From contig JAOACN010000408.1 of assembly GCA_026417815.1 (NCBI GenBank), positions 1 through 32,900 of the forward strand: DNA of 32,900 nucleotides, in the 5' to 3' direction. The stretch comes from Chloroflexaceae bacterium (GTDB lineage Bacteria; Chloroflexota; Chloroflexia; Chloroflexales; Chloroflexaceae). Under the pieces are notes generated by a model, which ran no database searches, had not been told where the DNA came from, and saw only the letters and a program-made list of their open reading frames with translations. This document shows, in pieces, positions 14,057 to 23,028 of the stretch; the first letter of the stretch is position 1, and each line of letters opens with the position of its first letter. The translations under genes were made by a program, and so were the position numbers.

Positions 14057-15961
14057 ATGGCGTCCGATCCGATGGTTTCACGACGAGTGCTTCTCGGCGC
14101 GACGATGGTCAGTCTGCTGGTTGGCGTCCTGGGCGCGTTGCTCTACGCGCAGCAACGGGTGGCCCGATGCGCCTTCGTGCCCCTCGTCGCCGCCGAGTTG
14201 CTACCCAATGCCAGCCTTGTCCCCGGTGAGGCCGCGGGGATGCCCGCCGGCTGGCAGCGCCGCGCCGGGGGCGTGGAACTGCGCGGCCCTGCCGTTGATG
14301 GGCAGGGCTTTGACCTCGACGGCGACGGGCGGGCGCTACAGTTGCTCGGCATTGCCAATTACGCTCAGACCCCGCCGATCCCGGTGCGGCCCGGTGAGCG
14401 GTACTGCTTCAGCGGCTTCACCCTCACCGACTCGGAGCAGCGTTCTCCCACCCGCGCCCGCCTGGTCTTTAGCTGGCGCGATACCTCCGGGGCCACCGTG
14501 AGCGAAGCTGCCACCCTCTGGCAGCCAGTGACCCTCTGGACGCCCGAGGCCCCGCCCCGCGACTGGTCGCGCCTGCAGGGCAGTTTCGTCGCTCCGCCTG
14601 AGGCCCGTTCCCTTGTCGTGCGTATCGAGCCGGCCTCGGATGACCGGATCTACCTGGATGCCATGCACGCGCGCCGGGGGGGTGGGGCCCTTGCCGGCCT
14701 GGCCGCGCCGACCCTCGCCGTCGCCGCCGATCCGCCCCGCCTGGCCCGCTGGCCCCTGGGCCGCCAGGCCGCCGTGGCCTTCACCTTCGACTGGGAAACC
14801 GCCATGGGCGGCCTGATCCACTCGCGCTCGGTCGGCGACCCCAACTACGATAAGGACCCCGAGGCCCGCGGGCTGCGCATGCGCGAGGGGATCACCACCA
14901 CACTGCAACTCTTTCGGCCCTACGGCGTGCGCGCCACCTACTACGCTACCGGCTACAACTTCCTCCTCGGCAACCCCGAGCGCCGTCGCTTTATGGGCGA
15001 CCCGGTGTTCGCCTGGGCCAGCCCGGCCAATGGCTGGATCACCGATCGCTGGACGCGGACCCCCTGGTTCGCCGACGACCCCTTCGGCACCTACCGCAGC
15101 CATCCGGCCTGGTACTTCGGCGACCTGATCCGGCCCCTGCGGGACGCCGGTCACGAGATCCAGAGCCATACCTTCAGCCACCTCTACGGCGGCCTGGCCG
15201 ACGCGGCCACCTGGGCAGCCGATCTGCGAGCCTGGAACGAGGTGGCCGCCGAACGGGGCCTGGCCCCGGCCACCTCCCTCGCCTTCCCCTGGAGCGGCAG
15301 CGCCGGCATGAGCGACGCTAACTGGGACGTGCTTGAACAGGGCGGGATCAGCAGCGTTACCCGGCTGAGTAACCAGATGCAGTACAATCTGTTTCCGACC
15401 GACAGTGACGGCGTGGTGCTCGAACCGCGCTGCCGCTGGCTGCCGGGCCGCGAGGGGCGCATTCTGGCCTGTCCCGACTTCTACCTGACCCCCGAGCGGG
15501 TCAGCCTGGCCCTGCAACAGATTGAACGTGCCATCGCCGCCGGGGGCGCCATTGACCTCTGGGCGCATACCGAGGAGGTCACGGCACCCGAGCAGATCCG
15601 GGCCTGGGAGCGGGTGGTGGAGCGCGTGGCCCGCGACCGGCGGCTCTGGGTGGCGCCCCTCGGCGAAATCGCCGCCTGGCAGGCGGCCCTGGCCACGGTG
15701 CAGGTTGAACCGGTCGCCACGCAGCCGGGCGACGAGGGCATGCTCACCGTGCGCGTCGCCAATCTGAGCGCCGTCGATCTCGCCGATCTGACCCTGCACA
15801 TGCCCGCGAGCACCCGGCGCGTCCTGGTGAACGGCGAGGAACTGGCCCGCGACGAGCGGCCGCTCCCCCACGGACGGGGATGGTGGCCCGCCGCCGCGCT
15901 CGCCACGTTCGATCTGCCCGCGGGCCAGACGGCGGAGGTGCAGGTATGGCTGACGCCGTGA
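14057..15961 (+). CDS. Membrane-anchored polysaccharide deacetylase-like protein
   Basis: Extracytoplasmic protein of 634 residues. A single N-terminal helix (about 11-30) exports or anchors it. Residues about 40-205 form a beta-rich, carbohydrate-binding-like module. A NodB-type polysaccharide deacetylase domain follows (about 235-560): motif 1 is AFTFDWET (D245, with Trp-Glu where classical enzymes have Asp-Gly), as in the Asp-Trp-Glu subgroup, and motif 2 is SHTFSH (H371, H375), which would bind the metal. A C-terminal beta domain (about 560-634) has NLSAVDLADLTLHMP. Such enzymes remove N- or O-acetyl groups from surface glycans. It is the first gene of the glycan cluster, 27 bp before the export permease. 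ATG 14057 or 14072 could be the start; neither has a strong Shine-Dalgarno. Confidence 0.88.
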   Translation: MASDPMVSRRVLLGATMVSLLVGVLGALLYAQQRVARCAFVPLVAAELLPNASLVPGEAAGMPAGWQRRAGGVELRGPAVDGQGFDLDGDGRALQLLGIANYAQTPPIPVRPGERYCFSGFTLTDSEQRSPTRARLVFSWRDTSGATVSEAATLWQPVTLWTPEAPPRDWSRLQGSFVAPPEARSLVVRIEPASDDRIYLDAMHARRGGGALAGLAAPTLAVAADPPRLARWPLGRQAAVAFTFDWETAMGGLIHSRSVGDPNYDKDPEARGLRMREGITTTLQLFRPYGVRATYYATGYNFLLGNPERRRFMGDPVFAWASPANGWITDRWTRTPWFADDPFGTYRSHPAWYFGDLIRPLRDAGHEIQSHTFSHLYGGLADAATWAADLRAWNEVAAERGLAPATSLAFPWSGSAGMSDANWDVLEQGGISSVTRLSNQMQYNLFPTDSDGVVLEPRCRWLPGREGRILACPDFYLTPERVSLALQQIERAIAAGGAIDLWAHTEEVTAPEQIRAWERVVERVARDRRLWVAPLGEIAAWQAALATVQVEPVATQPGDEGMLTVRVANLSAVDLADLTLHMPASTRRVLVNGEELARDERPLPHGRGWWPAAALATFDLPAGQTAEVQVWLTP

Positions 15962-15988
15962 GTTCGTGTCAACAGCGTGAGGCCCACT

Positions 15989-17890
15989 ATGGCCGGGACG
16001 GTTGAACAGGGCGCCGGGCGGCTGGCGCGCCTGCGCGCGAGCTTCGGGCTGCTCGGCGCGCCACTGCTGGGCCTGAAACTGTACCAGTGGCTGTGGCTGC
16101 TGCTGGCGGTCACGGGCGCCCTCGCCGTTGCCGCGCCGCGGGTCCTCTCGCAGCCGGTGACCTACGTCGCCCGCGCCGAGACACGCTTTGACCTGCGGCG
16201 CTACGGCCCGATCTACGAGCCGGTGGCCCCGGGCGTCAGCGGCCTCGACATCGCCATCAACGACGCCACCGAGTCCCTGCGCCAGGACCGGCTGGCGCGG
16301 GCCGATGTGCGCTTCGGTCGCCCGGACTTCCGCGTGGTCTTCGCGCCGCGCGAGCCAGGAGTGGTGGAGGTGCGCGGGATCGGCCCCACCGCCGCCGAGG
16401 CCCAGGACCTCGCCAACGCCGGGGCCGAGGCCCTGGCGCGGCACGTGCGCGCCGCTGGCGGGCGCGAGATCCTGCGCAACATGCTCGGCTGGGAACTCTG
16501 GCTGGCCCTGGAACCCGAGGGCCGCCCCGCGCCCACACCCTTCGATACGCTCCTGCGCGACATTCTGCGCGTAAACGCCTTTCCCATGTCGCGCGACCTG
16601 GAGCCGGTCTCCACCCCCCGACTGATCGCCGACCTGCCCCGCGAGGAGCTTAGCGACCTGGCCCGCGCCCTCGAGGCGCGCTACGACCTCTGGCGCTTCG
16701 CCATCAATACCCGCAATGCCACTCTCGACGCCCTGTGCGGCACGACCGGGGCAGAGGGAACCGCCGCGCGCGAACGGGCCCTCGAAACCTGCGCCCGCGC
16801 CAATGCCGTTGTCCATGCGGAGCTGATCGAGCGGAACCGCGAAATCACCCGTCTGCGGGCCATTCAGGCGACCCTGGATTACGTCCTCGTCACCTACGCG
16901 GCGCGCTTCGACCCCGACCAGCCTTCGGCGGCCCACCGTGTCGCCGCTGCCCTGCCCACGGCGCCCGAGCCGCGCTACGTGCCCCAGCTCCTGGCCCTGG
17001 CGGCCCTCGTTGGCGTTGCCATCGGCGTGGCCGGCGTGGCCATGGACCGCAGCGCCGGCATTGCCACTCGCGTCAGCGAGATCCTGGGCTACCGCGAACT
17101 GATCCGCAACCTCGTGCTGCGCGACCTGCGCGCCCGTTATAAGGGCAGCGCCCTCGGCTACCTCTGGACGCAACTGGCGCCCCTGGGCATGATGCTGGTC
17201 TACGTGCTGGTCTTCAGCCTGCTGTTGCCCGGCAGCATCGCCATGTTCCCGATCTTCCTCATCGTCGCCCTGTTGCCGTGGAACTTCACCGCCGAGGCGG
17301 TAACAGGCGGCGCTCGCAGCGTGATTGACAACGCCGCCCTGATCAAGAAGGTCTACTTTCCCCGCGAGGTGCTGCCCCTGACGGCAGTGTTCTCGAGCAT
17401 GGTCAACTACCTGCTCTCGCTGCCGATGATGCTGCTGCTCATGATCGCGGTGCAACTCCTGACCATTGGCCGGCTCAACTTCGCCTGGACCTTCGCCTAC
17501 CTGCCGGTGTTGCTGGTCATCCAGGTGATCATGCTCTCCGGCATGGCCCTCTTTCTGGGCGCGGTGGCGGTCTTCTTTCGCGACGTGGTGCACCTGGTGG
17601 GCATTCTGGTGAGCATCTGGTTCTTTCTGACGCCGGTGATCTACCCGCTGGGTGTTTTCGGCGATGGCCTGGCCGCCCGGCTGGTGCGCTGGCTGAACCC
17701 CATGGCCTCGCTGACCGAGTTCTACCGCGAAATCCTCTACGGCAACCCGGTTCCCGTGGGCCAGATCCCCACGCCGGGCCTGCCGGCCCTCGATAGCGTG
17801 CTGCGCGTGAGCATCACCGCGGGCCTGTTCCTGGTGATCGGCATGTGGGTCTTCCAGCGCGCGGCGCATCACTTCGGAGAGGCGCTGTGA
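15989..17890 (+). CDS. ABC-2 glycan export permease (Wzm/TagG type) with fused N-terminal Wzz-like domain
   Basis: Inner-membrane protein of 633 residues made of two parts. Residues 1-352 have the layout of a Wzz/chain-length determinant: a first membrane helix (about 32-50), about 280 extracytoplasmic residues with helical, Arg/Ala/Glu-rich segments (LSDLARALEARYDLWRFAI, HAELIERNREITRLRAIQATLDYVL), and a second helix (about 332-352). Residues 365-633 are a classical polysaccharide ABC-2 permease: YRELIRNLVLRDLRARYKGSALGYLW, IKKVYFPREVLPL, WFFLTPVIYPL and LNPMASLTEFYREILYG. There is no stop or restart between them. ATG 15989 has GAGG six bases upstream. Its stop overlaps the start of the ATPase gene (GTGA), so the pair is translationally coupled. 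Confidence 0.9.
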   Translation: MAGTVEQGAGRLARLRASFGLLGAPLLGLKLYQWLWLLLAVTGALAVAAPRVLSQPVTYVARAETRFDLRRYGPIYEPVAPGVSGLDIAINDATESLRQDRLARADVRFGRPDFRVVFAPREPGVVEVRGIGPTAAEAQDLANAGAEALARHVRAAGGREILRNMLGWELWLALEPEGRPAPTPFDTLLRDILRVNAFPMSRDLEPVSTPRLIADLPREELSDLARALEARYDLWRFAINTRNATLDALCGTTGAEGTAARERALETCARANAVVHAELIERNREITRLRAIQATLDYVLVTYAARFDPDQPSAAHRVAAALPTAPEPRYVPQLLALAALVGVAIGVAGVAMDRSAGIATRVSEILGYRELIRNLVLRDLRARYKGSALGYLWTQLAPLGMMLVYVLVFSLLLPGSIAMFPIFLIVALLPWNFTAEAVTGGARSVIDNAALIKKVYFPREVLPLTAVFSSMVNYLLSLPMMLLLMIAVQLLTIGRLNFAWTFAYLPVLLVIQVIMLSGMALFLGAVAVFFRDVVHLVGILVSIWFFLTPVIYPLGVFGDGLAARLVRWLNPMASLTEFYREILYGNPVPVGQIPTPGLPALDSVLRVSITAGLFLVIGMWVFQRAAHHFGEAL

Positions 17891-19119
17891 GTCCGGTGAT
17901 CGAGTTCGAGCAGGTCAGCAAGTACTTCGTTCGCCACCGCGTCGAGCGCCGGACGGTGCAGGAGTGGGCCATCGGCCTGTTTCAGCGGCGCCCGCCGGGC
18001 GACGATGCCTTCTGGGCCCTGCGCGATGTCAGCTTCTGCGTCGAGCAGGGACAGAGTTTTGGCCTGGTGGGCCACAATGGCGCCGGCAAGAGCACGGCCC
18101 TGAAGCTGATTATGCGCATTCTCGAACCGAATAGCGGGACGGTACGGACGCGGGGCCGGATCGCCGCCCTGCTCGAACTGGGAAGCGGCTTCCATCCCGA
18201 GTTGAACGGCCTGGAAAACGTGTTCCTGTACGGCTCGCTCATGGGCCTCAGCCGCCGCGAGATGGAACGCCGCCTGCCCGCGATCGTCGAGTTTGCCGAC
18301 ATCGGCGACTTTCTGGAGACCCCGATCAAGCACTACTCGTCGGGTATGTACACCCGCCTGGCCTTCTCCGTGGCCACCGCGGTAGACCCCGATGTGCTGA
18401 TCACCGACGAGGTGCTGGCGGTGGGCGACGAGGCCTTTCAGCGCAAGTGCCTGGAGCGCATCTACCACTTCCGCCGGGCCGGGAAGACGATCATCTTCGT
18501 CTCCCACGCTCTGGAAGTGGTGCGCTCCCTGTGCGATACGGCCCTCTGGCTCGACCACGGCGAGGCCCGCGCCTGCGGTCCGGCCGGGAAGGTAATTGAC
18601 GCCTACCTGGCCGATGTGAACCGCAAGGAGCAGGAACGCCTCGCGGCGGACCATCCCGATCTGAGCCTGCCCGCGACCGAGGAGGCGGTCTTCCGCCGCG
18701 GCAGCCGCGAGGTGGAGATTGTTCGCGTCCAGCTCCTCGATGCCGCAGGGGAGGAGCGCAGCGTTTTTCACACTGGTGAGGCGCTGACCATTCGGATGCA
18801 CTACCAGGCCCATGAACGGATCAGCGACCCCGTGTTCGGCGTGGGCATCTTTCATGAAAATGGCACCTGGCTCAGCGGCCCCAACACCGGCTTCGACGAG
18901 GTGCCCATCCCCGCCATCGAGGGATACGGGCAGATTGACTACCACCTGCCGTCGTTACCGCTCAACACGGGGCGCTTTCAGATCAGCGTCGCCGTGGTTG
19001 ACCGGACCCAGACCCATGTGTATGACGTTCACGATCGCCTTTACCCGTTCGTGGTGCATGGATCGGGCCGTGATCGCTACGGGATGGTCGCCATTCCGGG
19101 GGAATGGCGCGTGCGCTAA
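17887..19119 (+). CDS. ABC transporter ATPase for glycan export, Wzt type with C-terminal glycan-recognition-like domain
   Basis: Cytoplasmic ATPase of 410 residues that pairs with the preceding permease. Nucleotide-binding domain (about 1-250): Walker A GHNGAGKST (62-70), signature YSSGMYTRLAF (150-160, the short SSGM form typical of the Wzt/TagH group), Walker B VLITDE (170-175) and switch His in FVSHALE (H207). After a linker, residues about 265-410 form a beta-rich domain (IVRVQLLDAAGEE, TGEALTIRMHYQAHE, VFGVGIFHENGTWLSGPNT, YPFVVHG) that matches the Wzt C-terminal carbohydrate-binding domain. In E. coli O8/O9a that domain recognises the capped end of the glycan; its presence implies a capped substrate here too. 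The start is GTG 17887, overlapping the permease stop. Confidence 0.94.
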   Translation: MSPVIEFEQVSKYFVRHRVERRTVQEWAIGLFQRRPPGDDAFWALRDVSFCVEQGQSFGLVGHNGAGKSTALKLIMRILEPNSGTVRTRGRIAALLELGSGFHPELNGLENVFLYGSLMGLSRREMERRLPAIVEFADIGDFLETPIKHYSSGMYTRLAFSVATAVDPDVLITDEVLAVGDEAFQRKCLERIYHFRRAGKTIIFVSHALEVVRSLCDTALWLDHGEARACGPAGKVIDAYLADVNRKEQERLAADHPDLSLPATEEAVFRRGSREVEIVRVQLLDAAGEERSVFHTGEALTIRMHYQAHERISDPVFGVGIFHENGTWLSGPNTGFDEVPIPAIEGYGQIDYHLPSLPLNTGRFQISVAVVDRTQTHVYDVHDRLYPFVVHGSGRDRYGMVAIPGEWRVR

Positions 19120-19174
19120 GCTGGTTTCGCCGCGTGGCCCTTCGCGTAGCCTTCGGAGGAGGCGCAGTTACCTC

Positions 19175-19344
19175 TATTTTGTCACTTGCCGCAGGTTCCG
19201 CTGCGAAGAGGTCTGGAAGGGCTACACCCCTCCGAGCTTTCCTGTTCCTGGCGCGGCGGGGAGAATCCGCGCCGCGCCAGGAAGGGAAGATCTTCGGGGG
19301 TCTGCGGCCCTCGCAACCCCCGCCAGGGGCAACGTGACAAAGTA
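19175..19344. mobile_element. MITE-like element, copy B, with inverted termini and flanking TA
   Basis: About 170 bp filling most of the 303-bp gap between the Wzt gene and the next methyltransferase. The left end reads TATTTTGTCACTTGCC and the inverse complement of the right end reads TACTTTGTCACGTTGCC, so about 15 terminal bases are inverted repeats and both ends carry TA, as expected from insertion at a TA target. In the middle is a perfect 14-bp hairpin TTCCTGGCGCGGCG/CGCCGCGCCAGGAA (19245-19258 and 19270-19283). Non-coding, and similar throughout to 13286-13454. TA-flanked MITEs are typical of IS630/Tc1-mariner transposases, none of which lies in this window. Confidence 0.75.
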
Positions 19345-19422
19345 GGGTCAGGCAAACGACCATCCAGCGAGACCAGGTCCACGTGCAATGGCCGGAGGCG
19401 CCGGGTTATCAGGACAACAGCT

Positions 19423-20385
19423 ATGGCAGAACAGAATCCCCAGGACCTCTACAACGCCTTTTACTACCGAACCGGTTGTGGACCGCCCTACCAGCGTGAT
19501 GAACACTGGATGGCCTTCTTTGGACGGATCGCCGAGACGATCGTCGAGCGCATCAGTCCACGCAGTGTCCTCGATGCCGGTTGCGCCTTCGGCTTGCTGG
19601 TGGAGCAACTGCGGCTCCTGGGGGTTGAGGCTGAGGGTGTGGATATATCCGAATTCGCGATTGCCAGCGCTCCGGAGACGGTCCGGCCACATGTACGGGC
19701 AGCTTCGATAACCGAACCCTTCGGACGCCGGTACGACTTAATCGTCTGCATTGAGGTGCTGGAGCACATGCCCCAACGGGACGCCGAGGCTGCCATCGCC
19801 AATCTGACCGCGCACAGCGACGACATCCTGTTCGCCTCCTCGCCGCTCGATTTCAAGGAAGCGACCCATGTCAACGTCCATCCGATTGAACACTGGGTCG
19901 AACTGTTCGCCACGCATGGGTTCGTGCGCGATGTTGACTTTGATGCCAGCTTCGTTACCCCCTGGGCCATGCGCCTGCGCCGCCGCGCCGATCCGCTGCC
20001 CCGCATCGTGCGCGATTACGAGCGGCGGTTCTGGGAAGTATGGAAGGCTTCGACCGACCTGCGCGAACTGGTATTGAACCAGCGCAAACAGATCGAAGCC
20101 GCGCACGAAAACTGGCAGAACTGCACCCGCTCGCTGGAAGCGTGCAACCGGTCGTTGAGCGAGACGCAACGCGAATACGCCCAGAGCGTCGCAAAGGGAC
20201 GGCAAGACGTTGAGGATCTCAAGGCCTACATAGCGCGCCTTGAAGCTGATCTGGCGCAGAAAATCGCGCACATCAACGAACTGAAGACCATCATTGCGCG
20301 CCTGGAGTCTGGACGCGTGATGCGAATCCTCCGCGCCCTGGAGGCCCGGCGCGCGCGCTTTTTTCGCTCCGGCACGAGGGACTGA
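19423..20385 (+). CDS. Class I SAM-dependent methyltransferase with C-terminal coiled coil
   Basis: A 320-residue cytoplasmic protein. The Rossmann methyltransferase domain (about 35-200) shows motif I SVLDAGCAFGLLVEQL (48-63), the acidic residue ending strand 2 in AEGVDISEFAI, and YDLIVCIEVLEHMP. From about residue 205 the protein becomes a long heptad-like helix with no catalytic features (LRELVLNQRKQIEAAHENW ... LKAYIARLEADLAQKIAHI) that ends in IARLESGRVMRILRALEARR. This tail is nearly the same as the tail of the next gene's glycosyltransferase. In context it may methylate a sugar, possibly the terminal residue of the exported glycan (inference). ATG 19423 has AGGA nine bases upstream. 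It lies just downstream of the MITE-like element. Confidence 0.88.
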   Translation: MAEQNPQDLYNAFYYRTGCGPPYQRDEHWMAFFGRIAETIVERISPRSVLDAGCAFGLLVEQLRLLGVEAEGVDISEFAIASAPETVRPHVRAASITEPFGRRYDLIVCIEVLEHMPQRDAEAAIANLTAHSDDILFASSPLDFKEATHVNVHPIEHWVELFATHGFVRDVDFDASFVTPWAMRLRRRADPLPRIVRDYERRFWEVWKASTDLRELVLNQRKQIEAAHENWQNCTRSLEACNRSLSETQREYAQSVAKGRQDVEDLKAYIARLEADLAQKIAHINELKTIIARLESGRVMRILRALEARRARFFRSGTRD

Positions 20386-20443
20386 CGCCGGACAGCGCCC
20401 TGCCCCCGGGGATGGCGCAAACTCTACTACCGAGAACCTGCTA

Positions 20444-22981
20444 ATGACCTCAGCAACTGTCTCCGTCGTGGTTGTCAACCTCAATGGTCGTCACCATCTG
20501 GAAAGCTGTTTCCGGTCCCTGCTTGAGCAGGATTATCCGGCGCACCTGGTCGAACTGATCCTGGTTGACAACGGCTCTACCGATGGTTCGGATCAGTTGA
20601 TGGCGGAACGTTTTCCGTCGGTCAGACTGGTCAGGAACGAACGGAACACAGGCTTCGCGCCAGCGGTGAACCAGGGCGCGCGCGTCGCCAGCGGGCAGTA
20701 TCTGGCGCTGATCAATAATGACATGCGCCTGGAACGTGGCTGGATCAGCGCCATGGTCGCCACACTGGAGGCGCATCGTGAGCGCGGCGTGGTCTGTGTC
20801 GGATCGCGGATCCTGGACTGGGAAGGAAAGCATATTGACTTTATCAGCAGTGGCGCAGGGTTTACCGGTTTTGGCTATCAGATGTACCACAACCTGCCGG
20901 TCGAGGCGATCGATCTCGGTGAACACGAGGCGCTTTTCGCCTGCGGCGGCGCCATGCTGGTCGATCGCGCCATCTTTCTCGAAACCGGAGGTTTTGATGA
21001 AGACTTCTTTGCCTACTATGAAGACGTAGATTTTGGCTGGCGCCTGTGGTTGATGGGCTATCGCGTCCTGATCACCCCGGCGGCGCTCGTGTATCATCGG
21101 CATCATGGCACCTCGAGTCGTATGCGGAAGGCGCAGCTATACAAGCTGTTTGAACGCAATGCCATGATGATGATCATAAAGAACTACGAGGAGGCTCACC
21201 TCTATCGTGTCCTCAGCGCGGCGTTCTTGTTACTGTTTCAGCGCATCGTCGGCCATGCAAAGGACGATGTGCCCTGGGAGGGGTTCGATTTTGGCGCCGA
21301 TGGGCCACGGCGGACGCTCAGCGAGGAGGTGAGCGTCCCCGCGCACGCCTTCAGCCCGATTGCCGCGATGAAGGATCTCTATGAGCACTTTCCCCGCCTC
21401 TGGGCGAAACGCCAGCATATTCAGGCTCGCCGGGCGCGGGCCGATGAAGAGATTTTTTCCCTCTTTCGCAACCCGTTTTCGGGTATCCACCATCCTGAAG
21501 CATCTCCATTGCTTACTCGTGTGCTCCTCGACAACCTGGGAGTCAGTTCGATGCTGTCACAGCACCGGAAACGTCGGGTACTGGTAGTGAGCGGCGACCC
21601 GATTACGGAGAACCTGGCCGGGGTTGGGATCCGCGCCGTGGAACTGGCGCGCGGATTGGGCCAGGTCTGCGAGGTGACCCTGGCCGCCCCGGAGAAGGTC
21701 GCGCTGGAACTGCCCGGCGTGCAGAGTGTAGCCTTTGAGCGTGACAATCAACAGTTGATGGCCAATCTGGTCGAGTACGCCGAGACGATCATTGTGCAAG
21801 GCTATACCTTGTACCGGTATCCAGTTATTGGCGCCGCAGACAAATACGTGGTGGTGGATCTGTACGATCCATACTACCTTGAGGGACTGGCGCTCTTTTC
21901 CCGCAAAGGACCGGAGCGCCATCGCGACGATCTCCGCGCCACGCTTGATACCATCGCCGACCAGTTGCACCGCGGCGACTTCTTTATCTGCGCCAGCGAA
22001 CGGCAGCGGGATCTCTGGCTCGGCGCGCTCCTGGCGCTCGGACGTCTCGACCTGACGAATTACGTTCAGGATCCCGCCTTCCGCTCATTGATTGATGTGG
22101 TACCATTTGGGTGCCCCGAGACGCCCCCGGTGCACACCCGCCGTGTGCTGAAGGGAGTCGTCCCCGGGATCACCGAAGGCGATACCGTAGCCCTGTGGGG
22201 AGGTGGCATCTGGGACTGGCTCGACCCGCTGACGGTTATCCGGGCGATGGCGCTGGTGCGCGAACAGCGACCTGATCTGAAACTGTTCTTTCTGGGCAAT
22301 ACGCATCCGAACACTGCGGATGTACCGGAAATGCAGATGTACGGCCAGGCCCTCGCCCTGGCCAGGGAGCTCGATCTTCTGGGACGAACCGTATTCTTTA
22401 ATGACCGCTGGGTGCCCTACGCCGAACGCGCCAATTATCTCCTGGAAGCGGATGTCGGCGTCAGCGCCCATCTCGATCACCTCGAAACCCGCTTCGCCTT
22501 TCGCACCCGCATGCTTGACTACATCTGGGCCGGCCTGCCGATGGTGGTAACGGCGGGCGACACCCTCGCCGACACCGTGATGCATCAAGGACTGGGTCAG
22601 GTCGTACCCATCGGCAACCCTGATTGCTTCGCCCGCGCATTGCTGGAGCTTACGAGTCAGCCCCAGGCTCGCCAGCGTTACGCCCCCGCCTTCGCGTCGG
22701 CGCGGGCCACCTTCTCGTGGCAGCGGGCGCTCGAACCCCTGGTCGCCTTCTGCGCCAATCCGCGCTACGCTGCGGATCGCGTGACTGCGACGCTGGCAGA
22801 AACGCCGCCTCCTTCCGCGTCACGGGTCGATCGCGAGGCCGAACTCGAAGCAATGATCGCGGAAAAGAACGCCCACATCGCCCGGCTGGAGGACCTGATA
22901 CGACGCCTGGAGTCGGGGCGGATCATGCGTTTGCTCGGACTGGTCGAGCGATTGCGCCGCCGACGCCGCCCGGCCCTGTGA
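20444..22981 (+). CDS. Bifunctional glycosyltransferase: GT2 domain + GT-B (GT4-like) domain + coiled-coil tail
   Basis: Cytoplasmic, probably membrane-associated enzyme of 845 residues. Residues about 5-240 are GT2 (GT-A fold): VSVVVVNLNG, ILVDNGSTDGSD (39-50), the metal-binding ALINNDMRL (88-96) and YYEDVDFGWRLWLMGYRV (191-208) as catalytic base region. A helical linker (240-375) leads to a GT-B domain (about 376-770) beginning RRVLVVSGDPITENLAGVGIRAVELA, with LWGGGIWDWLDPLTVIRAM and HLETRFAFRTRMLDYIWAGLPMVVT in the nucleotide-sugar-binding half. The last 50 residues are a coiled coil ending ARLEDLIRRLESGRIMRLLGLVERL. Two different linkages could therefore be made by one chain, which suits polymerisation of a repeating unit. 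Donors and acceptors are unknown. The start has only a weak Shine-Dalgarno. Confidence 0.91.
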   Translation: MTSATVSVVVVNLNGRHHLESCFRSLLEQDYPAHLVELILVDNGSTDGSDQLMAERFPSVRLVRNERNTGFAPAVNQGARVASGQYLALINNDMRLERGWISAMVATLEAHRERGVVCVGSRILDWEGKHIDFISSGAGFTGFGYQMYHNLPVEAIDLGEHEALFACGGAMLVDRAIFLETGGFDEDFFAYYEDVDFGWRLWLMGYRVLITPAALVYHRHHGTSSRMRKAQLYKLFERNAMMMIIKNYEEAHLYRVLSAAFLLLFQRIVGHAKDDVPWEGFDFGADGPRRTLSEEVSVPAHAFSPIAAMKDLYEHFPRLWAKRQHIQARRARADEEIFSLFRNPFSGIHHPEASPLLTRVLLDNLGVSSMLSQHRKRRVLVVSGDPITENLAGVGIRAVELARGLGQVCEVTLAAPEKVALELPGVQSVAFERDNQQLMANLVEYAETIIVQGYTLYRYPVIGAADKYVVVDLYDPYYLEGLALFSRKGPERHRDDLRATLDTIADQLHRGDFFICASERQRDLWLGALLALGRLDLTNYVQDPAFRSLIDVVPFGCPETPPVHTRRVLKGVVPGITEGDTVALWGGGIWDWLDPLTVIRAMALVREQRPDLKLFFLGNTHPNTADVPEMQMYGQALALARELDLLGRTVFFNDRWVPYAERANYLLEADVGVSAHLDHLETRFAFRTRMLDYIWAGLPMVVTAGDTLADTVMHQGLGQVVPIGNPDCFARALLELTSQPQARQRYAPAFASARATFSWQRALEPLVAFCANPRYAADRVTATLAETPPPSASRVDREAELEAMIAEKNAHIARLEDLIRRLESGRIMRLLGLVERLRRRRRPAL

Positions 22982-23028
22982 CCTGGAGGCGTACATCCGG
23001 CTGTACCTCCCGTTGCGTAAAGGATGCT

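Noticed and set aside
14336..17872. Open frame of 1,178 codons on the minus strand opposite the deacetylase and permease genes
   Set aside because: Gly/His/Gln/Arg-rich antisense shadow; the plus-strand genes have clear domains and coupled starts.
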